A stretch of DNA of 64,000 bases from Pseudomonas beijingensis (GTDB taxonomy: Bacteria > Pseudomonadota > Gammaproteobacteria > Pseudomonadales > Pseudomonadaceae), in assembly GCF_030687295.1 (NCBI RefSeq), contig NZ_CP117425.1, positions 5,956,001-6,020,000 of the forward strand, in the 5' to 3' direction. Both the position numbers and the translations under genes were made by a program. The notes under the pieces were generated by a model that did no database searches, was not told where the DNA came from, and saw only the letters and a program-made list of their open reading frames with translations. Numbering within the stretch: position 1 is the stretch's first letter; each line of letters begins with the position of its first letter. Shown one piece after another: positions 7,109 to 17,017 of this stretch.

Positions 7109-7387
7109 ATGCGCAGCACTCAACAGTTCAGCATCACGCTGCCTAACCAGATGGCTGACGTAGTGAAAGCCAAGGTGGCTGCTGGCGAGTACGCCACTGA
7201 AAGTGAAGTCATTCGTGATGGCCTTCGGGCGCTGCTGGCTCGTGATCGTGCTTTGGAAAACTGGCTCGTAGGTCAAGTAGCCCCAGCTTACGATGCCTTG
7301 AAAGCTGACCCCTCGCGCACGCTAAGCGTTGATGAGGTGCGCTCTCGATTGGCTGCAGGACACCAGAACGCCACCGTAAAATCGTAA
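7109..7387 (+). CDS. parD: ParD-type antitoxin (ribbon-helix-helix)
   Basis: 92 residues from ATG 7109 behind AGGAGG. The N-terminus STQQFSITLPNQMADVVKAK with EYATESEVIRDGLRALLARD is the ribbon-helix-helix of CC2985/ParD antitoxins, and the C-terminal half (WLVGQVAPAYDALKADPSRT, VRSRLA) is the toxin-binding tail. The stop TAA is followed directly by the ATG of parE (7388), the usual coupled layout. Its toxin gene is truncated, so the antitoxin appears orphaned. A longer in-frame start at 7037 lacks family similarity and crosses the promoter. Confidence 0.92.
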   Translation: MRSTQQFSITLPNQMADVVKAKVAAGEYATESEVIRDGLRALLARDRALENWLVGQVAPAYDALKADPSRTLSVDEVRSRLAAGHQNATVKS

Positions 7388-7561
7388 ATGGCCCATACCG
7401 TCGAGTTTGCACCGCAAGCCCTTGAGCAGTTAGCTGCGCTCTATCGTTACATTGCCACAGAGGCTTCGCCGGAAATTGCCCATCGGTATACCGACGCCAT
7501 CGTGACCTACTGTAAAGATCTACAGATGTTCTGTGGCGTATATGCATTTTGTGGCTGCTGA
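7388..7561 (+). pseudogene. parE: parE toxin, truncated at the 3' end
   Basis: Starts ATGGCCCATACC directly after the parD stop. The first 40 or so residues, MAHTVEFAPQALEQLAALYR then YIATEASPEIAHRYTDAIV, are normal ParE/RelE fold. After TYCKDLQ the sequence loses all family resemblance and stops at codon 58, whereas ParE is about 95-100 residues. The missing half contains the toxin's beta-sheet core. The break lies just before a REP arm and the inverted repeat copy B, so arrival of those repeats probably removed the 3' end. Confidence 0.8.
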
Positions 7562-7590
7562 AAATCCAATGTGGGAGCGAGACCCCCACC

Positions 7591-7857
7591 AAGAGCCAGG
7601 TCGGCTATAAGGCCGCCTCGCGGTGGACGTAGATTTTCGCGCCCCATTAACCACGATGGCCGAACGCAGGTATTGCGCAGTGGGCCCACGGAGCAATGCC
7701 TTCGTTCGGGCATGCCGAGCCTAGGCTCGGCACCGAGTGGTGGGGCAGGAGCGCTTTGGTTGCTTTCGACTGGGCCGGCTTCCGGGCTTTTCGAAAGTGA
7801 CCCGCCGTAAGGGTGGAACCATAAGTAGCCGTTACCCAAAAAACGGATATACACACA
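7591..7857 (-). repeat. Large intergenic repeat, copy B
   Basis: Reverse complement of copy A (6314-6622) with the same ordered blocks, including the shared ends AAGAGCCAGGTCGGCT and GGATATACACACA. It lacks the roughly 70-bp internal block of copy A and has a small extra block (CTGGGCCGGCTTCCGGGC) in the region of 7771. Together the copies form an inverted repeat around parD and parE'. Confidence 0.85.
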
Positions 7858-7869
7858 AATCCCACACAT

Positions 7870-7896
7870 AAAAAAACCCGCATCACTGCGGGTTTT
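7870..7896 (-). terminator. Terminator after fba
   Basis: Stem AACCCGCA/TGCGGGTT with a short loop and, on the minus strand, a run of seven T. It lies 18 bases after the aldolase stop codon. Confidence 0.85.
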
Positions 7897-7913
7897 CTTA
7901 CAACGTTGAAGCC

Positions 7914-8978
7914 TTAGTTAACCTTAGCGTTCAACTCACCTTTCAGATAACGCTGATACATCGCTTCCAAAGAAATCGGCTTGATCTTCGAAGCATTCCC
8001 CGCCGTACCAAAGGCCTCATAACGCGCAATACACACATCACGCATCGCCGTCACGGTCGCGCCAAAGAACTTACGCGGATCAAACTCGCTAGGATTGGTC
8101 GCCATCAACCGACGCATGGCACCGGTAGAAGCGAGACGCAAATCGGTATCGATGTTGACCTTGCGCACACCGTACTTGATACCTTCGACGATCTCCTCAA
8201 CCGGCACGCCGTAGGTTTCCTTGATGTCGCCACCGTACTGGTTGATGATCGCCAGCCATTCCTGCGGCACCGAAGAAGAACCGTGCATCACCAAGTGAGT
8301 GTTGGGAATGCGCTTGTGGATTTCCTTGATACGGTCGATGGCCAGCACGTCACCGGTAGGCGGCTTGGTGAACTTGTAGGCGCCGTGGCTGGTGCCGATG
8401 GCGATGGCCAGGGCGTCGACCTGGGTCTTCTTGACGAAATCCGCGGCTTCTTCCGGGTCGGTCAGCATCTGGCTGTGGTCCAGCACGCCTTCGGCGCCGA
8501 TGCCATCTTCTTCACCAGCCATACCGGTTTCCAGCGAACCCAGGCAACCCAACTCACCTTCCACCGACACGCCGCAGGCGTGGGCCATGGCGACGGTCTG
8601 TTGGGTGACGCGTACGTTGTACTCGTAGTCGGTCGGGGTCTTGCCGTCTTCGCCGAGGGAACCGTCCATCATCACCGAGCTGAAGCCCAGTTGGATGGAG
8701 CGCTGGCAGACGTCAGGGCTGGTGCCGTGGTCCTGGTGCATGCACACCGGGATGTGCGGGAATTCTTCGATCGCCGCCAGGATCAGGTGACGCAGGAATG
8801 GCGCGCCGGCGTATTTGCGGGCACCAGCCGAAGCCTGGACGATCACCGGAGAGTCAGTCTTGTCAGCGGCTTCCATGATGGCGCGCATCTGCTCAAGGTT
8901 GTTGACGTTAAAGGCTGGAACGCCGTAGCCGAACTCGGCTGCGTGGTCCAGCATCTGACGCATGCTGATAAGTGCCAT
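7914..8978 (-). CDS. fba: Fructose-1,6-bisphosphate aldolase, class II
   Basis: 354 residues from ATG 8978 behind GGGAGAGAGACA; upstream in-frame codons are not conserved. The zinc-ligand and catalytic regions are visible: [48 protein letters not shown] and [13 protein letters not shown]. The length and the motifs fit the Calvin-cycle subtype of class II aldolase common in pseudomonads. It condenses glyceraldehyde-3-phosphate and dihydroxyacetone phosphate, mainly for gluconeogenesis because these bacteria lack phosphofructokinase. Last gene of the tkt-epd-pgk-fba cluster, separated from pgk by two small lipoprotein genes. Confidence 0.96.
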   Translation of the reverse strand: MALISMRQMLDHAAEFGYGVPAFNVNNLEQMRAIMEAADKTDSPVIVQASAGARKYAGAPFLRHLILAAIEEFPHIPVCMHQDHGTSPDVCQRSIQLGFSSVMMDGSLGEDGKTPTDYEYNVRVTQQTVAMAHACGVSVEGELGCLGSLETGMAGEEDGIGAEGVLDHSQMLTDPEEAADFVKKTQVDALAIAIGTSHGAYKFTKPPTGDVLAIDRIKEIHKRIPNTHLVMHGSSSVPQEWLAIINQYGGDIKETYGVPVEEIVEGIKYGVRKVNIDTDLRLASTGAMRRLMATNPSEFDPRKFFGATVTAMRDVCIARYEAFGTAGNASKIKPISLEAMYQRYLKGELNAKVN

Positions 8979-9114
8979 TGTGTCTCTCTCCCGGTCGAGG
9001 GTCGTTAATCGTGCCAGCCTGCCGGAGCGGCGGCGGCTATTCAAGTCATTGCGGATCGGGGGTGACCCCGGCCTGCGTGTTCGGTGTCGCTAAACCAAAT
9101 ACTGATGCGATCCC

Positions 9115-9205
9115 TGTGGGAGCGAGCTTGCTCGCGATGAGGCCAGCACATTCAACATCACTGTCGCCTGATACACCGCTATCGCGAGCAAGCTCGCTCC
9201 CACAT
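9115..9205. repeat. REP pair (inverted)
   Basis: GTGGGAGCGAGCTTGCTCGC and its inverse enclose a spacer containing GCACATTCAACATCACTGTC. It lies between fba and the MliC-like gene, and is the only feature I see in that 270-bp gap. Confidence 0.9.
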
Positions 9206-9251
9206 TGGATCTGCTTTCACATTTGGATCACTGTGGATCAGTTCAATCGTA

Positions 9252-9587
9252 TTACTGCGCCTTGCAACCCCGCCCAATCAAGTCATTGGTGGCGACCCAG
9301 TACACTAGGCCTTCCTCACCTTTGACGTGAAATGCCAGCATGTCATCGCTGTACAGCGAACCTTCGACACCCGGTTCAAGCGTGAGGCGATACACCTTAT
9401 CCGCGCCGCCCAGGCGTACATCGACTCCCTTGCGGGCAGCATCGGCGTAACGCCAGAGCACTTTGGCCTCGCTGTCACAGGTCCAGCTCGTCCAGCCCTC
9501 TGCAACGGGCTCGGACGACTGCAAAAAACCCAGTTGCGAACAACCGGCCAGCAATGCCAACGCCACAACGGCGATCAAGCCTTTCAT
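9252..9587 (-). CDS. MliC-like lipoprotein (C-type lysozyme inhibitor domain)
   Basis: 111 residues from ATG 9587. A short signal peptide MKGLIAVVALALLAGCSQ ends in the lipobox LAGC. The mature part, with WTCDSEAKVLWRYAD near the start, LGGADKVYRLTLEPG in the middle and a C-terminal Cys (GRGCKAQ), matches the eight-stranded MliC/PliC domain with its disulfide pair. Such proteins protect the cell wall against host or environmental lysozyme in the periplasm. The next lipoprotein gene lies just upstream on the same strand. Family call is by motif recall. Confidence 0.82.
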   Translation of the reverse strand: MKGLIAVVALALLAGCSQLGFLQSSEPVAEGWTSWTCDSEAKVLWRYADAARKGVDVRLGGADKVYRLTLEPGVEGSLYSDDMLAFHVKGEEGLVYWVATNDLIGRGCKAQ

Positions 9588-9643
9588 CCGTGTTCCTCGA
9601 CGGCCGGCACACGCCGTCCGCCATGAGTTAAGAGTCAGACCCG

Positions 9644-9868
9644 TCAAGGACAACCATGTTCCTTGGCCGGGGTTTGCGTCTCGTATTTGTCCAGGCCGTC
9701 CGGTCCGGAACGCTTGTTCAACACCGGGTTGGTCTCGGCCTGCCAGTCGGCCTGGTAACAGCCTTCTTCGGGCGTCGGCGTGCCGGTTTGCGGGGCCGGG
9801 GCCTCCGGGCTGCTTGAGCAGGCCACCAGCATCGTCGCCGCCAGCAGCAACGTGAACGTCTTGACCAT
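9644..9868 (-). CDS. Small proline-rich lipoprotein, unknown function
   Basis: 74 residues from ATG 9868 behind AGGAGTGTTCTG. Signal peptide MVKTFTLLLAATMLVACSSS with the lipobox VAC. The mature chain is short, with a Pro/Ala/Thr-rich linker (SPEAPAPQTGTPTPEEG), two cysteines and no known fold. It lies between pgk and the MliC-like gene, 31 bases after pgk, so it may be co-transcribed with them. No function can be assigned. Confidence 0.8.
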   Translation of the reverse strand: MVKTFTLLLAATMLVACSSSPEAPAPQTGTPTPEEGCYQADWQAETNPVLNKRSGPDGLDKYETQTPAKEHGCP

Positions 9869-9899
9869 CAGAACACTCCTTTGCCTGGTCAACGCAACC

Positions 9900-11065
9900 T
9901 CAGGCCTTGGCCCGGCTTTCCAGGACTTCCACGGCGGGCAGCACTTTGCCTTCGACGAATTCGAGGAACGCGCCGCCACCGGTGGAAATGTAGGAGATCT
10001 GTTCGGCCACGCCATATTTGTCGATGGCCGCCAGGGTGTCGCCACCGCCAGCAATAGAGAACGCGTTGCTTTCGGCGATGGCCTGGGCCAGCACCTTGGT
10101 GCCGTTGCCGAACTGGTCGAACTCGAACACGCCGACCGGGCCGTTCCACAGGATCGTCTGGGAGGATTTCAGCAGTTCGGCGAAGTTGGCTGCGGTTTGC
10201 GGGCCGATGTCGAGGATCATGTCATCCTCGGCCACGTCGGCCACCAGCTTGACGGTGGCCGTCGCGCTTTCGGCGAATTCCTTGGCCACGACCACGTCCA
10301 CCGGCAACGGCACGCTGACCTTGGCGGCGATTTCCCGGGCGGTATCCAGCAGGTCCGGCTCATACAGGGATTTACCAACCGGGTGACCGGCGGCGGCGAG
10401 GAAGGTGTTGGCGATGCCGCCACCGACAATCAGTTGGTTGCAGACCTGGCTCAGGCTGTTGAGCACGTCGAGCTTGGTGGAGACCTTGGAGCCGGCCACG
10501 ATGGCGGCCATCGGCTGGGCCGGAGAGCCCAGGGCCTTGCCCAGCGCGTCCAGCTCGGCAGCCAGCAACGGGGGCCTGCGGCGGCGACTTTGGCAAACTT
10601 CGCCACGCCATGGGTCGAACCCTCGGCGCGGTGAGCGGTGCCGAAGGCATCCATGACGAATACGTCGCACAGGGCGGCGTATTGCTGGGCCAGTTCGTCG
10701 GCGTTCTTTTTCTCGCCCTTGTTGAAGCGTACGTTTTCGAACAGCACGACGTCGCCGGCCTTTACATCGACGCCGCCCAGGTAGTCAGCCACCAATGGCA
10801 CGTCACGACCCAAGGCCTTGCTCAGGTAGTCGGCCACAGGCTTGAGGCTGTTTTCCGCCGAGAACTCGCCTTCGGTCGGACGGCCCAGGTGGGAACAGAC
10901 CATCACGGCCGCGCCTTTTTCCAAGGCCAGCTTGATGGTCGGCAGCGAAGCCAGGATACGCGCGTCGCTGGTGACAACACCGTCCTTGACGGGGACGTTG
11001 AGGTCTTCGCGGATCAGTACGCGCTTACCTTGCAGATCGAGGTCGGACATCTTCAACACGGTCAT
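9900..11065 (-). CDS. pgk: Phosphoglycerate kinase, interrupted by an apparent frameshift
   Basis: Full product would be 387 residues from ATG 11065 ([20 protein letters not shown]). The N-terminal part runs to [10 protein letters not shown] and the C-terminal part resumes in another frame at [14 protein letters not shown]. The switch falls on a run of five G (10570-10574), consistent with two extra bases compared with the expected GGCCCG. Both halves keep family motifs ([53 protein letters not shown]). Pgk is needed for both glycolysis and gluconeogenesis and Pseudomonas has one copy, so sequence error is more likely than true loss. Sits between epd and the lipoprotein genes in a gluconeogenic cluster. 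Confidence 0.9.
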
Positions 11066-11089
11066 GGGTCGCAATTCCTGGGTAACTGT

Positions 11090-12145
11090 TTAGAGAGCAG
11101 GTTTTTTAGAAGCGGTTTGCAGGTAATGCTCGGCAACGTCCAGCATTCGGTTGGCAAACCCCCATTCGTTGTCGAACCAGGCCAGGATGTTCACGAGCCG
11201 CGGCCCGGAAACCCGGGTCTGGCTGGCATCGACAATGGCCGAATGGGGGTCATGATTAAAATCACAACTGGCGTGAGGCAACTCGGTGTAGGCCAGGAGG
11301 CCTTTGAGCGGGCCGCTGGTGGCGGCTTCGCGCAGGATCCGGTTGACTTCGGTGGCGTCGGTATCGCTCACGGTCTGCATCGTGATGTCGAGGCAGGACA
11401 CGTTGACCGTCGGCACCCGCACGGCTTTGGCCTGAATTCGCCCGGCAAGTTCCGGCAGCAGCCGTTCAATGCCGCGCGCCAGACCAGTGGACACCGGAAT
11501 CACCGATTGGAACGCCGAACGGGTGCGGCGCAGGTCCTCATGGTGGTAGGCGTCGATCACCGGCTGGTCGTTCATCGCTGAGTGGATGGTGGTGATCGAC
11601 ACGTATTCCAGGCCAATGGCCTGATCCAGCAGGCGCAACAGCGGCACGCCGCAGTTGGTGGTGCAAGACGCGTTGGACACCAGCAATTCGTCGCCGGTCA
11701 GGCAATCCTGGTTCACGCCATAGACGATGGTGGCGTCGACATCCGCTTCGCTGGCCATCGGTTGGGAGAACAGCACCCGTGGTGCGCCAGCATCGAGGAA
11801 ACGCTGACCGTCTTCGCGGGTGTGGTAAGCACCGGAACACTCGAGTACCAGATCGACATCCAGGGACGCCCAATCGATGCCCTCGGGGGTGGCGCTGCGC
11901 AGGACCTTCACGCAGTCGCCATTGATATGCAGACAATCGCCCTCGACCCGCACTTCGCCGGGGAACCGGCCGTGGGTGGAGTCAAAGCGTGTCAGGTATT
12001 CGATGCTGGCCATGTCGGCCAGATCGTTGATGGCCACGATTTCGAAACCGGCCTTGGCCCCTCGCTCGAACAACGCACGCAAGACGCAACGACCTATCCG
12101 GCCGTAGCCGTTGAGTGCAACTTTGTAGGGACGCGGTTGGGGCAT
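11090..12145 (-). CDS. epd: Erythrose-4-phosphate dehydrogenase
   Basis: 351 residues from ATG 12145. N-terminal NAD-binding fold VALNGYGRIGRCVLRALFER, catalytic Cys in SNASCTTNCGVPLL, and WFDNEWGFANRM near the C-terminus show the GAPDH superfamily. The location next to tkt and pgk and the sequence style indicate the Epd branch, which oxidises erythrose-4-phosphate to 4-phosphoerythronate for pyridoxal phosphate synthesis. A GAPDH role cannot be fully excluded. The gap to pgk is only 24 bases, so the two are co-transcribed. Confidence 0.92.
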   Translation of the reverse strand: MPQPRPYKVALNGYGRIGRCVLRALFERGAKAGFEIVAINDLADMASIEYLTRFDSTHGRFPGEVRVEGDCLHINGDCVKVLRSATPEGIDWASLDVDLVLECSGAYHTREDGQRFLDAGAPRVLFSQPMASEADVDATIVYGVNQDCLTGDELLVSNASCTTNCGVPLLRLLDQAIGLEYVSITTIHSAMNDQPVIDAYHHEDLRRTRSAFQSVIPVSTGLARGIERLLPELAGRIQAKAVRVPTVNVSCLDITMQTVSDTDATEVNRILREAATSGPLKGLLAYTELPHASCDFNHDPHSAIVDASQTRVSGPRLVNILAWFDNEWGFANRMLDVAEHYLQTASKKPAL

Positions 12146-12198
12146 GGGGGTTCTCTGACCAGGGTGAATCCATCAGGGCAGCGTTGCCTGAGCCATCG

Positions 12199-12266
12199 CC
12201 ATCGCGAGCAAGCTCGCTCCCACAGGGTCGGTAGAGATCCTTGTGGGAGCGAGCTTGCTCGCGATG
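12199..12266. repeat. REP pair (inverted)
   Basis: CGCGAGCAAGCTCGCTCCCA and its inverse 20 bp later, located between tkt and epd in the same-direction cluster. It may form an mRNA hairpin that separates expression of the two genes. Confidence 0.9.
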
Positions 12267-12294
12267 GCGTCAGCCCGGACGACGCGACTTCGGA

Positions 12295-14292
12295 TCAGTC
12301 TTCCAGCAACTCTTCAGCCTGACCCAGGATGTTGTCCAGGGTAAAGCCGAACTCCTCGAACAACGCCGGCGCAGGTGCCGATTCGCCGTAGGTGGTCATG
12401 CCGATCACGCGGCCTTCCAGGCCCACGTACTTGTACCAGTAATCGGCGTGAGCAGCCTCGATGGCGATCCGTGCGCTGACTTGCAGCGGCAGTACCGCCT
12501 GCTTGTAGCCAGCGTCCTGGGCATCGAACACGCTGGTGCACGGCATGGACACTACGCGTACGTTGCGGCCTTGCTCGGTCAGCTTGTCGTAGGCCTGGAC
12601 GGCCAGGCCGACTTCGGAACCGGTGGCGATCAGGATCAGCTCTGGCTCGCCGATGCAATCCTTGAGCACGTAGCCGCCGCGGGCGATGTCGCCGATCTGG
12701 TCGGCATCGCGGTTCTGGTGCTGCAGGTTCTGGCGGGAGAAGATCAGCGCCGATGGGCCGTCGTTACGCTCGATCGCGTATTTCCAAGCCACGGCCGACT
12801 CCACGGCATCGCACGGGCGCCAGGTGTCCAGGTTCGGTGTGCAACGCAGGCTCGCCAGTTGCTCGATCGGCTGGTGAGTCGGGCCGTCTTCGCCCAGGCC
12901 GATGGAGTCGTGGGTGAACACATACAGGATGCGTTTTTTCATCAGCGCCGACATGCGCACGGCGTTGCGGGCGTATTCCATGAACATCAGGAAAGTAGCG
13001 CCGTAAGGCACCAGGCCGCCGTGCAGCGCGACGCCGTTCATGATCGCGCTCATGCCGAACTCGCGAACGCCGTAGTACATGTAGTTGCCGCTGGCGTCTT
13101 CGGCGCTGACGCCTTTGCAGCCTTTCCACAGGGTCAGGTTGGAACCGGCCAGGTCGGCCGAACCGCCCAGCAACTCCGGCAGCAATGGGCCGAAGGCGTT
13201 CAGCGTGTTCTGGCTGGCCTTGCGGCTGGCGATGGTTTCACCCTTGGCGGCGACTTCAGCGATGTACGCCGAGGCTTTTTCGGCGAAGTCGGCCGGCAGC
13301 TCGCCGCTGAGGCGACGCACCAGTTCGTTTGCCAGCTCAGGGAATTCGGCGGAATAGGCGGCGAAACGCTGGTCCCACTCGGCTTCGAGCGCACGGCCCT
13401 TTTCCTTGGCGTCCCATTCGGCATAGATGTCGGCCGGGATTTCGAACGGGCCATGGTTCCACTTCAGCGCGGCACGGGTCAGGGCGATTTCCTCGGCACC
13501 CAGTGGCGCGCCGTGGCAGTCTTCCTTGCCTTGCTTGTTCGGCGAGCCGAAGCCGATGGTGGTCTTGCAGCAGATCAGGGTCGGCTGGGCGCTTTTGCGC
13601 GCGGTCTCGATGGCGGTCTTGATCTCTTCCGGGTCGTGACCGTCGACGTTGCGGATCACCAGCCAGTTGTAGGCCTCGAAACGCTTGGGGGTGTCGTCGG
13701 TGAACCAGCCTTCGACTTCGCCGTCGATGGAGATGCCATTGTCGTCGTAGAAAGCGATCAGCTTGTCCAGGCCCAGGGTGCCGGCCAGGGAAGCGACCTC
13801 ATGGGAAATGCCTTCCATCATGCAGCCATCACCCAGGAACACGTAGGTGTGGTGGTCGACGACATTATGGCCTGGGCGGTTGAATTGCGCCGCCAGGACT
13901 TTTTCCGCCAGGGCGAAGCCCACGGCGTTGGCCAGGCCTTGGCCCAACGGGCCGGTGGTGGTTTCCACGCCTGGGGTGTAGCCGTATTCCGGGTGGCCCG
14001 GGGTGCGGCTGTGCAGTTGGCGGAAGTTCTTCAAGTCATCGATCGACAGGTCGTAGCCGGTCAGGTGCAGCAGCGAATAGATCAACATCGAGCCATGGCC
14101 GTTGGACAACACGAAGCGGTCACGGTCGGCGAACGATGGGTTGCTCGGGCTGTGCTTGAGGTAGTCGCGCCAAAGCACCTCGGCGATATCCGCCATACCC
14201 ATGGGGGCACCGGGATGGCCGCTGTTGGCTTTCTGCACGGCATCCATGCTGAGGGCACGAATGGCATTGGCACGCTCACGACGGCTGGGCAT
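12295..14292 (-). CDS. tkt: Transketolase
   Basis: 665 residues from ATG 14292 behind AGGAGAACAGCG; the upstream in-frame ATG adds non-conserved sequence. Thiamine diphosphate motif [18 protein letters not shown], substrate-binding [14 protein letters not shown], and the transketolase pyrimidine-domain motif [19 protein letters not shown] are all intact. The enzyme moves two-carbon units between sugar phosphates, linking the pentose phosphate pathway to the fba, pgk and epd reactions encoded downstream. A REP pair separates it from epd. Confidence 0.97.
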   Translation of the reverse strand: MPSRRERANAIRALSMDAVQKANSGHPGAPMGMADIAEVLWRDYLKHSPSNPSFADRDRFVLSNGHGSMLIYSLLHLTGYDLSIDDLKNFRQLHSRTPGHPEYGYTPGVETTTGPLGQGLANAVGFALAEKVLAAQFNRPGHNVVDHHTYVFLGDGCMMEGISHEVASLAGTLGLDKLIAFYDDNGISIDGEVEGWFTDDTPKRFEAYNWLVIRNVDGHDPEEIKTAIETARKSAQPTLICCKTTIGFGSPNKQGKEDCHGAPLGAEEIALTRAALKWNHGPFEIPADIYAEWDAKEKGRALEAEWDQRFAAYSAEFPELANELVRRLSGELPADFAEKASAYIAEVAAKGETIASRKASQNTLNAFGPLLPELLGGSADLAGSNLTLWKGCKGVSAEDASGNYMYYGVREFGMSAIMNGVALHGGLVPYGATFLMFMEYARNAVRMSALMKKRILYVFTHDSIGLGEDGPTHQPIEQLASLRCTPNLDTWRPCDAVESAVAWKYAIERNDGPSALIFSRQNLQHQNRDADQIGDIARGGYVLKDCIGEPELILIATGSEVGLAVQAYDKLTEQGRNVRVVSMPCTSVFDAQDAGYKQAVLPLQVSARIAIEAAHADYWYKYVGLEGRVIGMTTYGESAPAPALFEEFGFTLDNILGQAEELLED

Positions 14293-14499
14293 CGCTGTTC
14301 TCCTGCGGGTATTGAATCGAGAATGAATAAAACGGAACTGAAAAAGGCGAGCATTTTCCCTCACCCACCCGCCCCGGGGCAATGACAGATAGTCATCCTG
14401 GAGCGTTTTTCCGGTGGATAAAGTCGCATTCGCCAGGTGAAACCTTTCCGCTGATGGCTTGTAGAGTCAAGCACGGTCTGGGAAGTGCCATTTATCAAC

Positions 14500-14523
14500 C
14501 AATATCAAAACTTTTTGATATTG
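14500..14523. promoter_or_regulatory. Palindromic operator upstream of the ArsR-methyltransferase/metK operon
   Basis: CAATATCAAAA and TTTTGATATTG face each other in a 24-base palindrome with 11 of 12 pairs matching. It lies about 80 bases before the ATG of the ArsR-type gene. ArsR-family regulators of SAH (SahR) are described as binding AT-rich palindromes with TATCAA/TTGATA arms, so this is the likely autoregulatory site. Confidence 0.65.
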
Positions 14524-14601
14524 AACTTGCGATGATCCAAACCCCTCACTAGACTGCCTCACTGAAACGGACTACCCACTAGTGAAACAGACTGCCCCAC
14601 G

Positions 14602-15597
14602 ATGAACCTACCCGCGCCCTCCATTCGCCATGACGACTGCGATGAGCTGGCGGCCCTTTGCAAGGCCGGCGGCGACCCGTTGCGGCTCAATGTATTGCGC
14701 GCCCTGGCTAACGATTCGTTCGGTGTGCTGGAGCTGGCGCAGATCTTCGGCATCGGTCAGTCCGGCATGAGCCACCACCTCAAGGTCCTGGCCCAGGCCG
14801 ACCTGGTGGCGACCCGCCGGGAAGGCAACGCCATTTTCTATCGCCGCGCCCTGCCCCACACCGAGCTGCTGGGCGGCAAGCTGCACGCGGCACTGCTGGA
14901 CGAAGTGGACGCGTTGAACCTGCCGACGGATGTGCAGGCGCGCATCGCCCAGGTCCACGGGCAACGGGCCGCCGCCAGCCAGGACTTCTTCGCACGGGTC
15001 GCCGAGAAGTTTCGTGCCCAGCAAGACTTGATCGCCGGCTTGCCGCAATACCGTGAGAGCGTCGTGGCGCTACTCGACAAATTGGGCTTCGAACCCACGG
15101 CCACGGCAATCGAAGTCGGCCCCGGCGACGGTGCTTTTCTGCCGGAGCTGGCGCGACGCTTCAGCCAGGTGACGGCGCTGGACAACAGCCCGGCCATGCT
15201 CGAACTGGCGCGCCAGGTCTGTGAACGCGAGGCCCTGACTAACGTGCACCTGCAACTGGCCGATGCGCTGGATGGCATGAGCCTGCAGGCCGACTGCGTA
15301 GTATTGAACATGGTGCTGCATCATTTCGCCGCGCCGGCCGAGGCGCTCAAGCACATGGCCGGCCTGCTGCAACCGGGCGGCAGCCTGCTGGTGACCGAGT
15401 TATGCAGCCACAACCAGAGCTGGGCCAGGGAAGCCTGCGGCGATCTCTGGCTAGGCTTTGAACAAGACGACCTGGCCCGCTGGGCCACCGCAGCGGGCCT
15501 CGTGCCCGGGGAAAGCCTCTATGTAGGCTTACGTAATGGTTTCCAGATCCAGGTTCGCCACTTTCAGCGACCCACTGGCGACACTCACCAACGGTAA
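14602..15597 (+). CDS. ArsR-family regulator fused to a SAM-dependent methyltransferase (SahR-like)
   Basis: 331 residues from ATG 14602. Residues about 10-90 form an ArsR winged helix (LNVLRALANDSFGVLELAQI, then GQSGMSHHLKVLAQADLVAT). Residues about 130-320 form a class I methyltransferase with motif I VEVGPGDGAFLPELA and the acidic ALDNSPAMLELA. The next gene, 19 bases downstream, is metK. The fusion plus the metK neighbour point to a sensor of SAM or SAH that controls the methyl cycle; related regulators are called SahR. Whether the second domain methylates a substrate or only binds the ligand is not known. No strong Shine-Dalgarno is visible. Confidence 0.88.
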   Translation: MNLPAPSIRHDDCDELAALCKAGGDPLRLNVLRALANDSFGVLELAQIFGIGQSGMSHHLKVLAQADLVATRREGNAIFYRRALPHTELLGGKLHAALLDEVDALNLPTDVQARIAQVHGQRAAASQDFFARVAEKFRAQQDLIAGLPQYRESVVALLDKLGFEPTATAIEVGPGDGAFLPELARRFSQVTALDNSPAMLELARQVCEREALTNVHLQLADALDGMSLQADCVVLNMVLHHFAAPAEALKHMAGLLQPGGSLLVTELCSHNQSWAREACGDLWLGFEQDDLARWATAAGLVPGESLYVGLRNGFQIQVRHFQRPTGDTHQR

Positions 15598-15616
15598 CTT
15601 GTAGGAAAACATCGAG

Positions 15617-16807
<1,191 letters not shown>

Positions 16808-16818
16808 GACCTGCGTGT

Positions 16819-16857
16819 AAAAAAAGCCCCTGGCGACTTGGTCGCCAGGGGCTTTTT
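16819..16857 (+). terminator. Terminator after metK
   Basis: GCCCCTGGCGAC pairs with GTCGCCAGGGGC over 12 bases around a four-base loop, flanked by A and T runs. It is symmetric enough to work in both directions. Confidence 0.93.
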
Positions 16858-16911
16858 CATGCCTGGTGCTTGACTACTCTCATACCGGGGCCTTGTGACG
16901 ATGGCATTTAT

Positions 16912-17000
16912 CTGTGGGAGCAAGGCTTGCCCGCGATGAGGACAACTCGGTCCCTGTGGTGACGAGGCGCCTGCATCGCGGGCAAGCCTTGCTCCCACAA
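16912..17000. repeat. REP pair (inverted), GGGAGCAAGGCTTGCCCGCG variant
   Basis: Two inverted arms of the variant with GGCTTGCCCGC instead of GAGCTTGCTCGC. It lies between metK and the convergent LysE gene. Confidence 0.88.
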
Positions 17001-17017
17001 AATTCCCTAGCCGAAGC

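Noticed and set aside
12241..14385. Long plus-strand ORF opposite tkt (714 codons)
   Set aside because: It is the antisense shadow of a fully conserved transketolase, with no family features and no ribosome site. High GC content gives long reverse-frame ORFs.
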